From: Actinomadura opuntiae
Lineage (GTDB): Bacteria; Actinomycetota; Actinomycetes; Streptosporangiales; Streptosporangiaceae
Direction of reading: 5' to 3'
DNA length: 64,000 nucleotides
NCBI RefSeq assembly: GCF_030283205.1
Contig: NZ_JASNWF010000006.1
Location: forward strand, 372,001-436,000
In this document: positions 50,150 to 59,388 of the stretch, in pieces
Layout: each line of letters begins with the position of its first letter
Position numbering within the stretch: position 1 is the first letter of the stretch
Position numbers and translations under genes: made by a program
The notes under the pieces: generated by a model
What the model saw: the letters and a program-made list of their open reading frames with translations, nothing else
What the model was told of the DNA's origin: nothing
Database searches by the model: none

Positions 50150-52306
50150 CTAGGAGCCGACCCGGGTCGGGGCGAACTGGTCCTCCAGCGGGTCCGGGCC
50201 CTTGCGGGGCTTGGGCCGGTCGGCGTGGCCGGGCCACCAGGCCCGGTGGCCGAGCAGCGCCGTGACGCCCGGGACGAGGAACACCGACATCACGAAGGCG
50301 GCCAGCGCGATGCCCATCGCGATGGAGAAGCCCATCTGCTGGAGCATCGAGACCTTCGCCAGCAGCATGACCGAGAAGGTCGCCGCGAGGATCAGGCCCG
50401 CCGCCGCGACGGTCGGCCCGCCGTGCTGGACGGCCAGCGCCGCCGCCTTGCGCGGTTCGTGGCCCTCCTTGGCCTCCTCGCGCAACCGCGCGGTCATCAG
50501 GATGTTGTAGTCGGTGCCGATCGCCAGCACGAACAGGTACAGCATGATCGGCAGGTGGAAGATCTCCCCGGGTTCGCCGCGCAGGCCCTGGAAGACGAAC
50601 ACCGACGAGCCCAGCGTCGCGGCGAAGCCGAGCAGGACGATCGGCACCAGGTACAGCGGCGCGACCACCGACCTCAGCAGGACGAGCAGGATCAGCGCGA
50701 TCAGCACGCCGGCGACCGGGAGGATCACCGACAGGTCCCGGTTCACGACCTTGTTGATGTCGCCGTAGACCGCCGTCGCGCCGCCCACCAGGACCTTCGT
50801 GCCGGAGGGCGCTATCTGGTGCACCGCCGGCCGCAGGTCGTTCTTGACCAGGGAGATCGACTCGTTGCTGTTGGGGTTCTTCTTCAGCAGCAGGTCGACC
50901 CGGACGACCTTGCCGCCCGGCGCGGGCTCGGGGTCCTGGACGCGGCCGACGCCGGGCAGGGAGCCGGCCTTGTCGGTGAACGACTTCAACGTCGCCTTGG
51001 AGATCGCCTTCCCGTCCTGCGACTGCAGGTAGACCTGGACGGGCGTGCTCAGGCCGGGCGGGAAGCCGGTCTGCATGTCCTTGGTGGCCTGGGCCGACTC
51101 GGTGTCCTGCGGGAAGCTCGACTGGAAGTCGTAGTCGGACTTGAAGCTGAACGCCCCGATGGACAGCACGATCAGCAGCGCGCCGGTGCCGAGCGCGACC
51201 AGCGCGGGACGCCGGCCGACGGCGCCGCCGAGCTTGGTGGACAGGGCCGACTTCGGCTGCTTCTTCCACGCCTTGGACGGCCAGAAGACCGCGGTGCCGA
51301 GCAGCGAGATGATCGCCGGGAACAGGGTGAGCGCGGTGACGCCCATGACCAGCACGGCGATGGCGAGCGAGGGGCCCCAGGCGGAGAAAATCCCGAACGA
51401 GGCGAGCATCAGCGCCAGGAACGTCACCGCGATCGCGGCGGCGGCGGAGGTGATGACCTCGCCGACCCGCTCCACCGTGGTGATCATGGCGGTCTTCTTG
51501 TCGTCGCCGGCCCGCAGCCGTTCCCGGAAGCGGAACAGCAGGAACAGGTAGTAGTCGGCGCCGATGCCGAACAGGACGATGGTCAGGATGATCGACAGGC
51601 TGTCGTCGCCGGAGAAGTTCAGCAGCCGGGACGCGGCGCCGATCAGCTTCATCGAGACCGTCTCGGTGGCGAGGATCACCAGGATCGGCAGGATCGCGGC
51701 GATCGGGGCCCGGAAGATCAGCAGGATCAGTCCGATGATCAGCACGAAGGTGCCGATCGAGACCAGCGCGAGGGACTGGGAGAACGACTTCTCGTTGTCG
51801 GCGGAGGAGGCGGGGTCGCCGCCGACCTTGGCGCTCAGCCCGCCGCCGAGTTCGGCCGGCAGGACCTTGCGCATCTCCTTGACGGCCTTGGTCTGCTGTT
51901 TGGAGGCGTCCTGGTCCATGCCCTTCATGGGCACGCTGATGACCTGCACGGCCTTGTTCGGCGCCACGGTCTGCGGCCCGGCGAGGAAGCCCTCGACCGT
52001 CGGGTACCTCTTGGCCGTCAGGTCCTTGGCGACCTTGGCGATCTTCGCGCTGTCCGCAGGAGTGATCTTCCCGCCGTCGGCGCGCTTGACGACGATGAAC
52101 GCCGTGACGTCCGCCTGCTGCGGGAACGCCTTCTCCGAGAGCTTGGCGGCCTGGATCGACTCGTACTTGGAGGGCAGGAAGTCGCCCTGGTCGGACTTGG
52201 TCTGCAGGCTGGGGGAGAACACGACGACCACAGCCGCCGCGACCACCCATGCCAGGATCGTCCACCATGGGTGTCTCACGACGAAGCGCGCGAGCCGTGC
52301 GAACAT
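50150..52306 (-). CDS. MMPL family RND-type exporter
   Basis: 718 residues. About twelve membrane helices with two large extracytoplasmic loops. The MMPL pattern is clear: FVVRHPWWTILAWVVAAAVV at the N-terminus, IGADYYLFLLFRFRERLRAG after the first loop and AIGTDYNILMTARLREEAKEG after the second, each with the Asp-Tyr pair used for proton coupling. Members export lipids, siderophores or peptides in actinobacteria. The cargo is unknown; the flanking transsulfuration genes face the other way and do not suggest a shared role. ATG at 52306; a short AT-rich gap precedes it. Confidence 0.9.
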   Translation of the reverse strand: MFARLARFVVRHPWWTILAWVVAAAVVVVFSPSLQTKSDQGDFLPSKYESIQAAKLSEKAFPQQADVTAFIVVKRADGGKITPADSAKIAKVAKDLTAKRYPTVEGFLAGPQTVAPNKAVQVISVPMKGMDQDASKQQTKAVKEMRKVLPAELGGGLSAKVGGDPASSADNEKSFSQSLALVSIGTFVLIIGLILLIFRAPIAAILPILVILATETVSMKLIGAASRLLNFSGDDSLSIILTIVLFGIGADYYLFLLFRFRERLRAGDDKKTAMITTVERVGEVITSAAAAIAVTFLALMLASFGIFSAWGPSLAIAVLVMGVTALTLFPAIISLLGTAVFWPSKAWKKQPKSALSTKLGGAVGRRPALVALGTGALLIVLSIGAFSFKSDYDFQSSFPQDTESAQATKDMQTGFPPGLSTPVQVYLQSQDGKAISKATLKSFTDKAGSLPGVGRVQDPEPAPGGKVVRVDLLLKKNPNSNESISLVKNDLRPAVHQIAPSGTKVLVGGATAVYGDINKVVNRDLSVILPVAGVLIALILLVLLRSVVAPLYLVPIVLLGFAATLGSSVFVFQGLRGEPGEIFHLPIMLYLFVLAIGTDYNILMTARLREEAKEGHEPRKAAALAVQHGGPTVAAAGLILAATFSVMLLAKVSMLQQMGFSIAMGIALAAFVMSVFLVPGVTALLGHRAWWPGHADRPKPRKGPDPLEDQFAPTRVGS

Positions 52307-52463
52307 GCGTATTCCTTAAATGAAGGGTCAAGTCGGGATACTCGTTAAACGGTAGAGATCGCTCGCGCTCTTGGGGTCAACCCGCGTGCTGAAATGGGGG
52401 CTGATACCTGCGGGGGAGCGCCTCCTCCCAGAGGAGGGTCGGCGGGTGGATAGCCTCGTACCC

Positions 52464-53612
52464 ATGGACAACGAGGTTCACCGGGGGTTCGAGACCCTGG
52501 CCATCCACGCGGGGCAGGAGCCCGACCCCGCCACGGGGGCGGTCGTCCCGCCGATCTACCAGGTCTCCACGTACAAGCAGGACGGCATCGGGGGGCTGCG
52601 CGGCGGCTACGAGTACTCCCGATCGGCCAATCCGACGCGTACCGCGCTGGAGGTATGCCTCGCCGAGATCGAGGCGGGCGCGCGGGGGCTGGCGTTCGCG
52701 TCCGGGCTCGCCGCCGAGGACGCGCTCATCCGCACCGTGTGCCGGCCGGGCGACCATGTGATCATCCCGAACGACGCCTACGGCGGCACCTACCGGCTGT
52801 TCGCGAAGGTCGCCGAGCCGTGGGGCGTGACGTTCGACCCGGCGCCGCTCGGGGACGTGGCGGCGGTGCGCGCGGTGATGCGCCCGGAGACGAAGCTGGT
52901 CTGGGCGGAGACGCCGACGAATCCGCTGCTCGCCCTCGCCGACATCGCGGCGCTGGCGGGCGTCGCGCACGACGCGGGCGCGCTGCTGGCCGTCGACAAC
53001 ACCTTCGCGTCCCCGTACCTGCAGCGGCCGCTGGATCTCGGCGCGGACGTCGTGGTGCACTCCACCACCAAGTACATGGGCGGGCACTCCGACGTCATCG
53101 GCGGCGCGCTCGTCGTCGCGGACGCCGAGCTGGGGGAGCGGCTGGCGTTCCACCAGAACGCGATGGGCGCCGTCGCGGGCCCGTTCGACGCCTGGCTGAC
53201 GCTGCGCGGCATCAGGACGCTGGGCGTGCGGATGGACCGGCACTGCGCCAACGCCGAGAAGGTCGCCGCCATGCTGACCCGGCACGACGCCGTCCGGCAG
53301 GTGCTGTACCCGGGGCTGCCCGACCACCCCGGCCACGAGATCGCCGCCAAGCAGATGCGGGGGTTCGGCGGCATGGTGTCGTTCCGGATGGAGTCGGAGG
53401 AGGCCGCCGTCCGGGTGTGCGAGCGGACGAAGCTGTTCACGCTCGGCGAGTCGCTCGGCGGCGTCGAGTCGCTGATCGAGCACCCGGGCCGGATGACGCA
53501 CGCCTCCGCCGCCGGGTCGCCGCTGGAGGTCCCGCCGGACCTGGTCCGGCTGTCGGTCGGCATCGAGGACGCCGACGACCTGCTGCGCGACCTCGAACTC
53601 GCCCTCGGCTGA
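52464..53612 (+). CDS. Cystathionine gamma-synthase / gamma-lyase (PLP-dependent)
   Basis: 382 residues from ATG at 52464. Cys/Met metabolism PLP family: YSRSANPTRTALEVCLAEIE, LAFASGLAAEDAL, LLAVDNTFASPYLQRPL, and PLP Lys in VVVHSTTKYMGGHSDVIGG (about 203). The C-terminus carries SLGGVESLIEHPGRMTHAS. It makes cystathionine from an activated homoserine, or cleaves it to cysteine; the two activities are hard to separate by sequence. With CBS it completes a transsulfuration route. The gene is followed by a long palindrome. Confidence 0.92.
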   Translation: MDNEVHRGFETLAIHAGQEPDPATGAVVPPIYQVSTYKQDGIGGLRGGYEYSRSANPTRTALEVCLAEIEAGARGLAFASGLAAEDALIRTVCRPGDHVIIPNDAYGGTYRLFAKVAEPWGVTFDPAPLGDVAAVRAVMRPETKLVWAETPTNPLLALADIAALAGVAHDAGALLAVDNTFASPYLQRPLDLGADVVVHSTTKYMGGHSDVIGGALVVADAELGERLAFHQNAMGAVAGPFDAWLTLRGIRTLGVRMDRHCANAEKVAAMLTRHDAVRQVLYPGLPDHPGHEIAAKQMRGFGGMVSFRMESEEAAVRVCERTKLFTLGESLGGVESLIEHPGRMTHASAAGSPLEVPPDLVRLSVGIEDADDLLRDLELALG

Positions 53613-53643
53613 CCCAGGGGGCGCCCCTGGAACCCCCGTTGCG

Positions 53644-53708
53644 GTCGGCAGGCTGTTTCGCGCTCCGCCGGCGCTCCGCCGGCGCTCCGCGCGAAACAGC
53701 CTGCCGAC
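53644..53708. repeat. Long perfect inverted repeat with internal direct repeats
   Basis: 20-bp arms (53644-53663 and 53689-53708) are exact complements, starting GTCGGCAGGC. The loop holds direct repeats of TCCGCCGGCGC. It lies between the cystathionine gamma-synthase and esterase genes. It may act as a terminator or belong to a REP-like family. Confidence 0.85.
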
Positions 53709-53847
53709 CTGCGGAGACGCCCTGACCCGCGTGGGCGGCCGGCCGTCCGCGCGGGCCGCGGGAGGGCGAACCGGGCGCGCTTCCCGCGGCGGACGTGATC
53801 AAACATCTATACTCGGCCCGCCAGGTTCGTTCACGAAAGGGCCCGGG

Positions 53848-55005
53848 GTGCGCAAAGTACTGGTCAGTGGGGCGGCGTTCGCCGCGACGTGTGTCTCCGC
53901 CGTAGCCGTGCCGATGGCCGCCCAGGCCACCACTCCCGGCCCGAGCCCGACGCCCTCGGTATCGGCGCCGACGGGCACGCCGGGGACGGACGCGCCGACG
54001 ACGGGCTCGCCCGGGTCCGGCTCTCCCGGGTCGCAGACGCCCGGCACGGGTTCGCCGTCCGGCACGCCCTCGACGGGCGCCGCGGACGGGGAGCCGCAGG
54101 CCGGCGGCGTGACCACCGACGGCGTCGTCCGGGCGAAGGCCGTCATGGTGACCCCCCGGCTCCCGCGGTCCGCGACGTACGCCTACGGGCCGTCCGCGAG
54201 CCAGCGCGTCGACGCCTACTGGCGGCCGTCCGCGGCCGGGAACGCCAAGACCGGCCGTACGGCGCGGGCCCAGGGCGCGACGCGGCCCGGCGTGCTGATC
54301 GTCCACGGCGGCTACTGGCTGAGCGGCAGCAAGGACAGCTGGAAGTACTTCGCGCGGAAGCTGAGCGACGCCGGCTACGTGGTGCTGGCGGCGAACTACC
54401 GGCTCGCGCCCAAGGCGCAGTGGCCCGCGCAGCGCAACGACGCGCTGGCCGCGCTCACGTTCATGAAGAAGCACGCCGCGACGTGGAACCTCGACCCCGA
54501 CCGCATCGTGGTGCTCGGCTCGTCGTCCGGCGGGCAGCTCGCGACGCAGATCGGCACCCACGGCACCGGCACCGACCTGGTGCGCGGCGTGGTGGCGCTG
54601 TCGCCGCCGAACAACCCGTTCCTGGCCTACAAGGACGGCGCGGCGGCCGACGCGTCGGCCCGGCAGCGCAAGCTGCGCCGCGCCGTCGTCGGCCTCGTGC
54701 ACTGCGCGCCCGGCTCGGTGGACGCGACCCCGGCGGCCGCGGGCTGCTGGAAGCGCGTCGAGGACGCCGACAGCACGACCCACGCGTCCGCCGGCGACGC
54801 GCCGATGCTGCTGATGCACGCCACCGGCGACTTCGTGCCGGTGACGCAGAGCCAGGGCCTGGCGAGCGCGCTGCGCGCCGCCGGCGTCCAGGTGAGGGTG
54901 CAGACGGTCAGGGGCGACCTGCACGCTTCGGACATGCTGAACGTGCCCGGCGTCACGCCCGAGATCCTCAGGTGGATCAAGGCGCACACGAAGGCGCGCC
55001 CCTGA
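53848..55005 (+). CDS. Secreted alpha/beta hydrolase (esterase, HSL-like)
   Basis: 385 residues. The signal peptide (MRKVLVSGAAFAATCVSAVA) ends near QATTPG. A Pro/Thr/Gly/Ser linker of about 70 residues follows. The hydrolase domain has the oxyanion motif VLIVHGGYW (about residue 150), nucleophile GSSSGGQLA (Ser about 226), Asp in HATGDFVPVTQS and His in RGDLHASDM. It resembles the hormone-sensitive-lipase/BD-FAE-type esterases that can act on small esters or glycan acetyl groups. GTG at 53848 has AAAGGG upstream. Two cysteines (LVHCAPGS and GCWKRV) may pair. The stop codon overlaps a hairpin. Confidence 0.85.
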   Translation: MRKVLVSGAAFAATCVSAVAVPMAAQATTPGPSPTPSVSAPTGTPGTDAPTTGSPGSGSPGSQTPGTGSPSGTPSTGAADGEPQAGGVTTDGVVRAKAVMVTPRLPRSATYAYGPSASQRVDAYWRPSAAGNAKTGRTARAQGATRPGVLIVHGGYWLSGSKDSWKYFARKLSDAGYVVLAANYRLAPKAQWPAQRNDALAALTFMKKHAATWNLDPDRIVVLGSSSGGQLATQIGTHGTGTDLVRGVVALSPPNNPFLAYKDGAAADASARQRKLRRAVVGLVHCAPGSVDATPAAAGCWKRVEDADSTTHASAGDAPMLLMHATGDFVPVTQSQGLASALRAAGVQVRVQTVRGDLHASDMLNVPGVTPEILRWIKAHTKARP

Positions 55006-55021
55006 CGCTTCGGGGCGCGCC
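54993..55021 (+). terminator. Hairpin overlapping esterase stop codon
   Basis: GGCGCGCCCC (54993-55002) pairs with GGGGCGCGCC (55012-55021) around TGACGCTTC, in which TGA is the stop codon. Confidence 0.6.
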
Positions 55022-55032
55022 CCCGGGCGGCC

Positions 55033-55632
55033 TCAGCCGTTCCACACCATCAGGATGAGGATCACCAGCCAGATCAGCGCGATGACGCCGGAGAGGGCGG
55101 CGATCCGGCCCCGCTCGACCTGCGCGACCTCGCCGGTCGCCGCGGCGGCCCGGCCGGCCACCGGCGCCTCCCCGGCGGTGGTGCCGGTGGTGCCGGCGGT
55201 CTTGCCGGTCTCGGCGGCGGGCTCGCCGTCCTCCGCGGACGGCGTGCCGGACGGCGTGGACGGCCCCGTGGCGGCGGGCGAGGGCGAGGGCGAGGGCGCG
55301 GGCGCCGGGCCCGCCTCGTCCAGCAGCTTCGCGGCCTTCCGCTGGTCCCGCTCCACGATCAGCAGCAGGACCAGCGCGACGATGAACAGCGTCATCGACA
55401 CCGACAGCCACGCCTGCGCGAAGTGCCCCTCGGCCAGCCACAGCCCGAACAGGAAGATCAGCAGCGTGCCGACGCCGTAGATCTGCGTGGTGCGGTTGAG
55501 GTACCGCACCACCGCGGCGTTGCGGTGGCGGATGTAGCGCGGCGTGGACATCGTCGCGGCCGTCAGCGGGCCCAGCGTGAAGATCGCGAAGCCGATGTGC
55601 AGGATGAGCAGGATGCGGTCGGAGCTCGACAT
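55033..55632 (-). CDS. DUF2269-like integral membrane protein
   Basis: 199 residues. Four hydrophobic helices: residues 7-26, 52-66 and 72-92, and one near the C-terminus (AALSGVIALIWLVILILMVW). Between the last two is a Pro/Ser/Thr/Gly linker of about 60 residues. The opening (DRILLILHIGFAIFTLGPL) matches the DUF2269 pattern. Function unknown. Its start lies 40 bp beyond the end of the VWA gene on the same strand, so it is probably the last gene of the AAA+/VWA transcript. Confidence 0.6.
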   Translation of the reverse strand: MSSSDRILLILHIGFAIFTLGPLTAATMSTPRYIRHRNAAVVRYLNRTTQIYGVGTLLIFLFGLWLAEGHFAQAWLSVSMTLFIVALVLLLIVERDQRKAAKLLDEAGPAPAPSPSPSPAATGPSTPSGTPSAEDGEPAAETGKTAGTTGTTAGEAPVAGRAAAATGEVAQVERGRIAALSGVIALIWLVILILMVWNG

Positions 55633-55671
55633 GGTGCCGACCCTATTCCCCGGCGCCCCGGTCGCGGTGCG

Positions 55672-57753
55672 CTACCGGCGGCCCCGGCGGACCCTCAGGT
55701 AGTCGCTGACGACGTACTCGCCGAGCCGGTCGGCGGCGGGCGCGAACACCCGGCCGCCGTTGCGGCGCGCGACCTCCTCCACGAACGACACCAGCCGCCG
55801 GTCGTCGGCCAGCATGAAGAAGTTCATGGTGGCGCCGCGCCGGGTCATCTTGTCGACCTCGGCGAGCGTCAGCACCAGCGTGTCGGTGGACGGCGGGTAG
55901 TCGAACAGCGAGCGGCCGTCCGGGCGCAGGTGCGCGGTCGGCTCGCCGTCGGTGACGACCAGGACGATCGGCTCGAAGTCGGGGTGCCGGTCCAGGTGCC
56001 GGCCCGCGATCATCAGCGCGTGGTGCAGGTTGGTGCCCTGCACCATGTCCCAGTCGAGCCCGGCCATCTCCTCGGGGTGCAGCGTGCGCGCGTAGTTGGA
56101 GAACCCGATGATCTGGATCGCGTCCTGCGGGAACTTGCTGGTGACGAGCGTGTGCAGCGCGAGGGTGGTCTGCTTGGCCGCCGCCCACGTCCCGCGCAGC
56201 ACCATCGAGTACGACAGGTCGACCAGCAGGCAGACGGCCGCGCCGGTGCGCCGCTCGGTCTCGTGCACCTCGAAGTCGTCGACGCCGAGCCGCACCTTCG
56301 CCGGACGCGCCGGGCGCCGCAGCTCCACCACGTTCGCACCGACCGGCTCCAGCACCTCGGCCGCCGCCAGCCCCTCGGGCGACGCGGCCGGGGCGGCGAC
56401 CAGCCCGGCCGCATCGTCGAGCACAGGGCCCTCCATCGCGCTCCGGCGGATCGCGTTGCTCACCGTCCGGACGACGTCGAGGGGCTGCTCGTCGCCGAAG
56501 CGCCACTCCCGGCTGGACCCGGTCAGCTCGCCCGCCTGGCCGGCGTCGCGCTGGTCGTGGTCGCCCTGCCGGCCGGACGTCAGCTGCGAGAACACCCGGC
56601 GCAGCGCCGTCTCGCCGAGCCGCCGCACCGCCTTCGGCGTCAGCTCCAGCTTGCCGCGGTTGCGCCGCAGGTAGCCCTGCTTCTCCAGCTCCTTCTCGAT
56701 GCGGCGCAGCGCGTCGAGGTCGTCGACGGCCTGCCGGCCGAGCGCCCGCCGCACCGCGTCCTCGTCGACGTCGTCGAGCCGCGCGCCTGGATAGTCCTGG
56801 CCGAGCGCCGCCTCCAGCTCCGACAGGTCGGCGAGTTCCGCCAGCGCGGTCGTCGCGTCGCCCATGCCGAGCGGGTTCTCGCCGTCCATCTGCTCGGGCT
56901 GCCCCCAGCCGAGGTCGGGACGGCGGGCGCGCAGCGCGTCGCCGAGCCGCGTCATCTCCATCGCCAGGCCCGCGTCCTGCATGGCCTGCTCCATCAGCCC
57001 CGCCAGCTCGGCGCGCTGCTCCGGGCTGAGCGAGGCGAGCAGCCGGTCCATCGCGGCGGCGCGGCGGGCGAGCTGGTCGACCAGCTCCTCCAGGTTCTCC
57101 GGACGCTCGGGGAACATGTCGCCGTACTCGTCCATGAACCGGTCGAAGTCGGCCTGGGTGTGCTCGCCCCGCGCGTCCTTCTCCAGCATCTCGTTCAGCG
57201 ACGCCATCATGTCCTTGACGCGCTGCATCGCCGCCGGATCCTGGTTCTGCAGGGCCTGCTTCATGCCCTGGAACTGCGAGTCCAGCACCTCCCGCCGCAG
57301 CAGGTCCTTCAACTGCTCGAACGTCTGCCGCGCCGCGTCGGACCGCCACTGGTAGTCCGACAGCCGCCGGATCGCCTGCGCGGTGTCGGACGGCAGCGCG
57401 TCCAGCTCCGACTCCCGCAGCCGCGCGTCGTCGGACGGGTCGGGGAACAGCTCGGCCCGCTCCTGCCCGATCGCGGTGTCCAGCAGAGCCCGCGCCTCCT
57501 CCAGCGTGCCGTCGAGGCGGCCGCGCTCGCGCAGCGCGCGCCGCCGCTCGCGGACCTCCCGCAGCAGGTCGTCCAGGCCGCGGCGGCCCTGCGCGTTCGG
57601 CAGCCCGCGGCGCAGCAGGTCGCGCAGCGCCTCGTCGGGACGGGTGCCGTCCAGCACCGAGTCGCCCATCGCGTCGAGCGCGTCGCGGACGTCGTAGGGC
57701 GGGGCGAGCGGGTCGGGCCCGTCCTCGTACGCGCCGTACCTGTACCGGCTCAT
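55672..57753 (-). CDS. VWA domain-containing protein (CoxE/BatA-like partner of AAA+)
   Basis: 693 residues. A long helical N-terminal part rich in Arg/Glu/Asp (about 1-490; for example RDLLRRGLPNAQGRRGLDDL) precedes a von Willebrand A domain with MIDAS DLSYS (AAVCLLVDLSYSMVLRG) and VLVVTDGEPTAHLRPDG. VWA proteins of this type work with a MoxR/Mg-chelatase-like AAA+ ATPase encoded next door. The start at 57753 has GAGGAGG five bases upstream. The AAA+ gene ends 34 bp before it on the same strand. Confidence 0.85.
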   Translation of the reverse strand: MSRYRYGAYEDGPDPLAPPYDVRDALDAMGDSVLDGTRPDEALRDLLRRGLPNAQGRRGLDDLLREVRERRRALRERGRLDGTLEEARALLDTAIGQERAELFPDPSDDARLRESELDALPSDTAQAIRRLSDYQWRSDAARQTFEQLKDLLRREVLDSQFQGMKQALQNQDPAAMQRVKDMMASLNEMLEKDARGEHTQADFDRFMDEYGDMFPERPENLEELVDQLARRAAAMDRLLASLSPEQRAELAGLMEQAMQDAGLAMEMTRLGDALRARRPDLGWGQPEQMDGENPLGMGDATTALAELADLSELEAALGQDYPGARLDDVDEDAVRRALGRQAVDDLDALRRIEKELEKQGYLRRNRGKLELTPKAVRRLGETALRRVFSQLTSGRQGDHDQRDAGQAGELTGSSREWRFGDEQPLDVVRTVSNAIRRSAMEGPVLDDAAGLVAAPAASPEGLAAAEVLEPVGANVVELRRPARPAKVRLGVDDFEVHETERRTGAAVCLLVDLSYSMVLRGTWAAAKQTTLALHTLVTSKFPQDAIQIIGFSNYARTLHPEEMAGLDWDMVQGTNLHHALMIAGRHLDRHPDFEPIVLVVTDGEPTAHLRPDGRSLFDYPPSTDTLVLTLAEVDKMTRRGATMNFFMLADDRRLVSFVEEVARRNGGRVFAPAADRLGEYVVSDYLRVRRGRR

Positions 57754-57787
57754 CGAACCTCCTCGGACTTGGCGCTCCAGGACCCGC

Positions 57788-59209
57788 TCAGGTCCGGTAC
57801 GTCGCCGTCCCGTCGGCCCGGCCGCCCTGCACGTCCTTGGACAGCCGCCGGGTCAGGAACAGCCCCTCCAGGGCGAACTCCAGCGCGGCCGCGGCCTGCT
57901 CGGGGGACTCCCCGGACATGCCGAGCCGCTCCATGATCTTGGCGAGTCCGGGCACCTGCCCGATCCGCCGCAGCAGCTCGGTGGAGGGCACCAGCTCGCC
58001 CGACTCGACGGTGTCGCCGGAGTCGAACTTGTCCAGCAGCCCGGACAGGTCGGCGGGGCCGAGCGTGCGCCGGTAGGTCTCGGCGACCGCGCGGCGCAGC
58101 AGGTGCTCCAGCACCTCCTGCTCGCGGCCCTCCTCGCTGACCTCGAACTCCACCTTGCCCATCAGCGACGGCACCACCGCCGGCAGGTCGCAGACCCGCG
58201 CGACGGCGCGCTCCTCGCCGGTCAGCGCCGCGCGCCGCACCGCGCCCGCGGCGACCGTCTCGGCGCCCGCCAGCGCGAACCGCGCCGACACGCCCGACCG
58301 CGCGTCCACCGCGGTCGACTCCCGGACGAGCCGGGTGAACCGGGCGATGATCTCGATCAGGTGGTCGGGCACCTCGGCGGGCAGCCCCGCCAGGCCGGCG
58401 AAGTCGGACTCCTGCCGGATCAGCGCCAGCTCGGCGTCCAGCTCGAGGGGGTAGTGGGTGCGGATCTCCGCGCCGAAGCGGTCCTTCAGCGGGGTGATGA
58501 TCCGGCCGCGGTTGGTGTAGTCCTCGGGGTTGGCGGACGCGACGAGCAGCACGTCCAGCGGCAGCCGCAGCGCGTAGCCGCGGATCTGCACGTCCCGCTC
58601 CTCCAGCACGTTCAGCAGCGCCACCTGGATCCGCTCGGCCAGGTCGGGCAGCTCGTTGATGGAGAAGATCCCGCGGTTGGTGCGCGGGACGAGGCCGAAG
58701 TGCACGGTCTCCGGGTCGCCGAGGGTGCGGCCCTCGGCCACCTTGATCGGGTCGACGTCACCGATGAGGTCGCCGACGCTCGTGTCGGGGGTGGCGAGCT
58801 TCTCGCCGTAGCGGTCGTCGCGGTGCCGCCACTCGACCGGCAGCTCGTCGCCCTTCTCGGCGGCGAGCCGGCGGCAGCGAACGCACACCGGGTCGTAGGG
58901 ATGGTCGTTGATCTCGCAGCCGGCCACCACCGGGGTCCACTCGTCCAGCAGCCCGCCCAGGGTGCGGATCAGCCGCGTCTTGCCCTGCCCGCGCTCGCCC
59001 AGCAGGACGAGGTCGTGCCCGGCGAGCAGCGCCCGCTCCAGGTGGGGGATGACGGTGTCGTCGAAGCCGAGGATGCCCGGGAAGCGCGGCTCGCCGGATC
59101 TCAGCCGGGCGAGCAGGTTGTGGCGGATCTCGGCCTTCACCGATCGCTGGACGTGGCCGCTGGTGCGCAGCTCGCCCAGTGTGGTCTCGCGTGGTGTGGA
59201 TGAACGCAC
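57788..59209 (-). CDS. MoxR/magnesium-chelatase-like AAA+ ATPase
   Basis: 473 residues. Walker A is LLGERGQGKTRLIRTL (about residue 74). Just after it sits a cysteine-rich insert (CEINDHPYDPVCVRCRRLAA) with C-x11-C-x2-C spacing that may bind metal. Walker B and sensor parts include GIFSINELPDLAERIQVALL and VLLVASANPEDY. It ends in a helical lid domain (EQEVLEHLLRRAVAETYRRT). With the VWA partner it is likely a chaperone-like activator for a metal enzyme or membrane complex, target unknown. The GTG start at 59209 lacks a clear ribosome binding site. Confidence 0.88.
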   Translation of the reverse strand: MRSSTPRETTLGELRTSGHVQRSVKAEIRHNLLARLRSGEPRFPGILGFDDTVIPHLERALLAGHDLVLLGERGQGKTRLIRTLGGLLDEWTPVVAGCEINDHPYDPVCVRCRRLAAEKGDELPVEWRHRDDRYGEKLATPDTSVGDLIGDVDPIKVAEGRTLGDPETVHFGLVPRTNRGIFSINELPDLAERIQVALLNVLEERDVQIRGYALRLPLDVLLVASANPEDYTNRGRIITPLKDRFGAEIRTHYPLELDAELALIRQESDFAGLAGLPAEVPDHLIEIIARFTRLVRESTAVDARSGVSARFALAGAETVAAGAVRRAALTGEERAVARVCDLPAVVPSLMGKVEFEVSEEGREQEVLEHLLRRAVAETYRRTLGPADLSGLLDKFDSGDTVESGELVPSTELLRRIGQVPGLAKIMERLGMSGESPEQAAAALEFALEGLFLTRRLSKDVQGGRADGTATYRT

Positions 59210-59388
59210 GCGATCGACACTACGTCGCCGATGCGCGCGATCGCACCCGTCCGCCGCGGATTCCTCGGCCCCCGCGGCCGGGCGGGCCGAGATCGGAGCG
59301 AGACCGCGAGGTTGGGTCAGATGCCTCCGGAGGGGGAGACTGGGAGATGTGATGCGACCCGGTGAACGGAGTGAGGGAGGCGGCGCCG

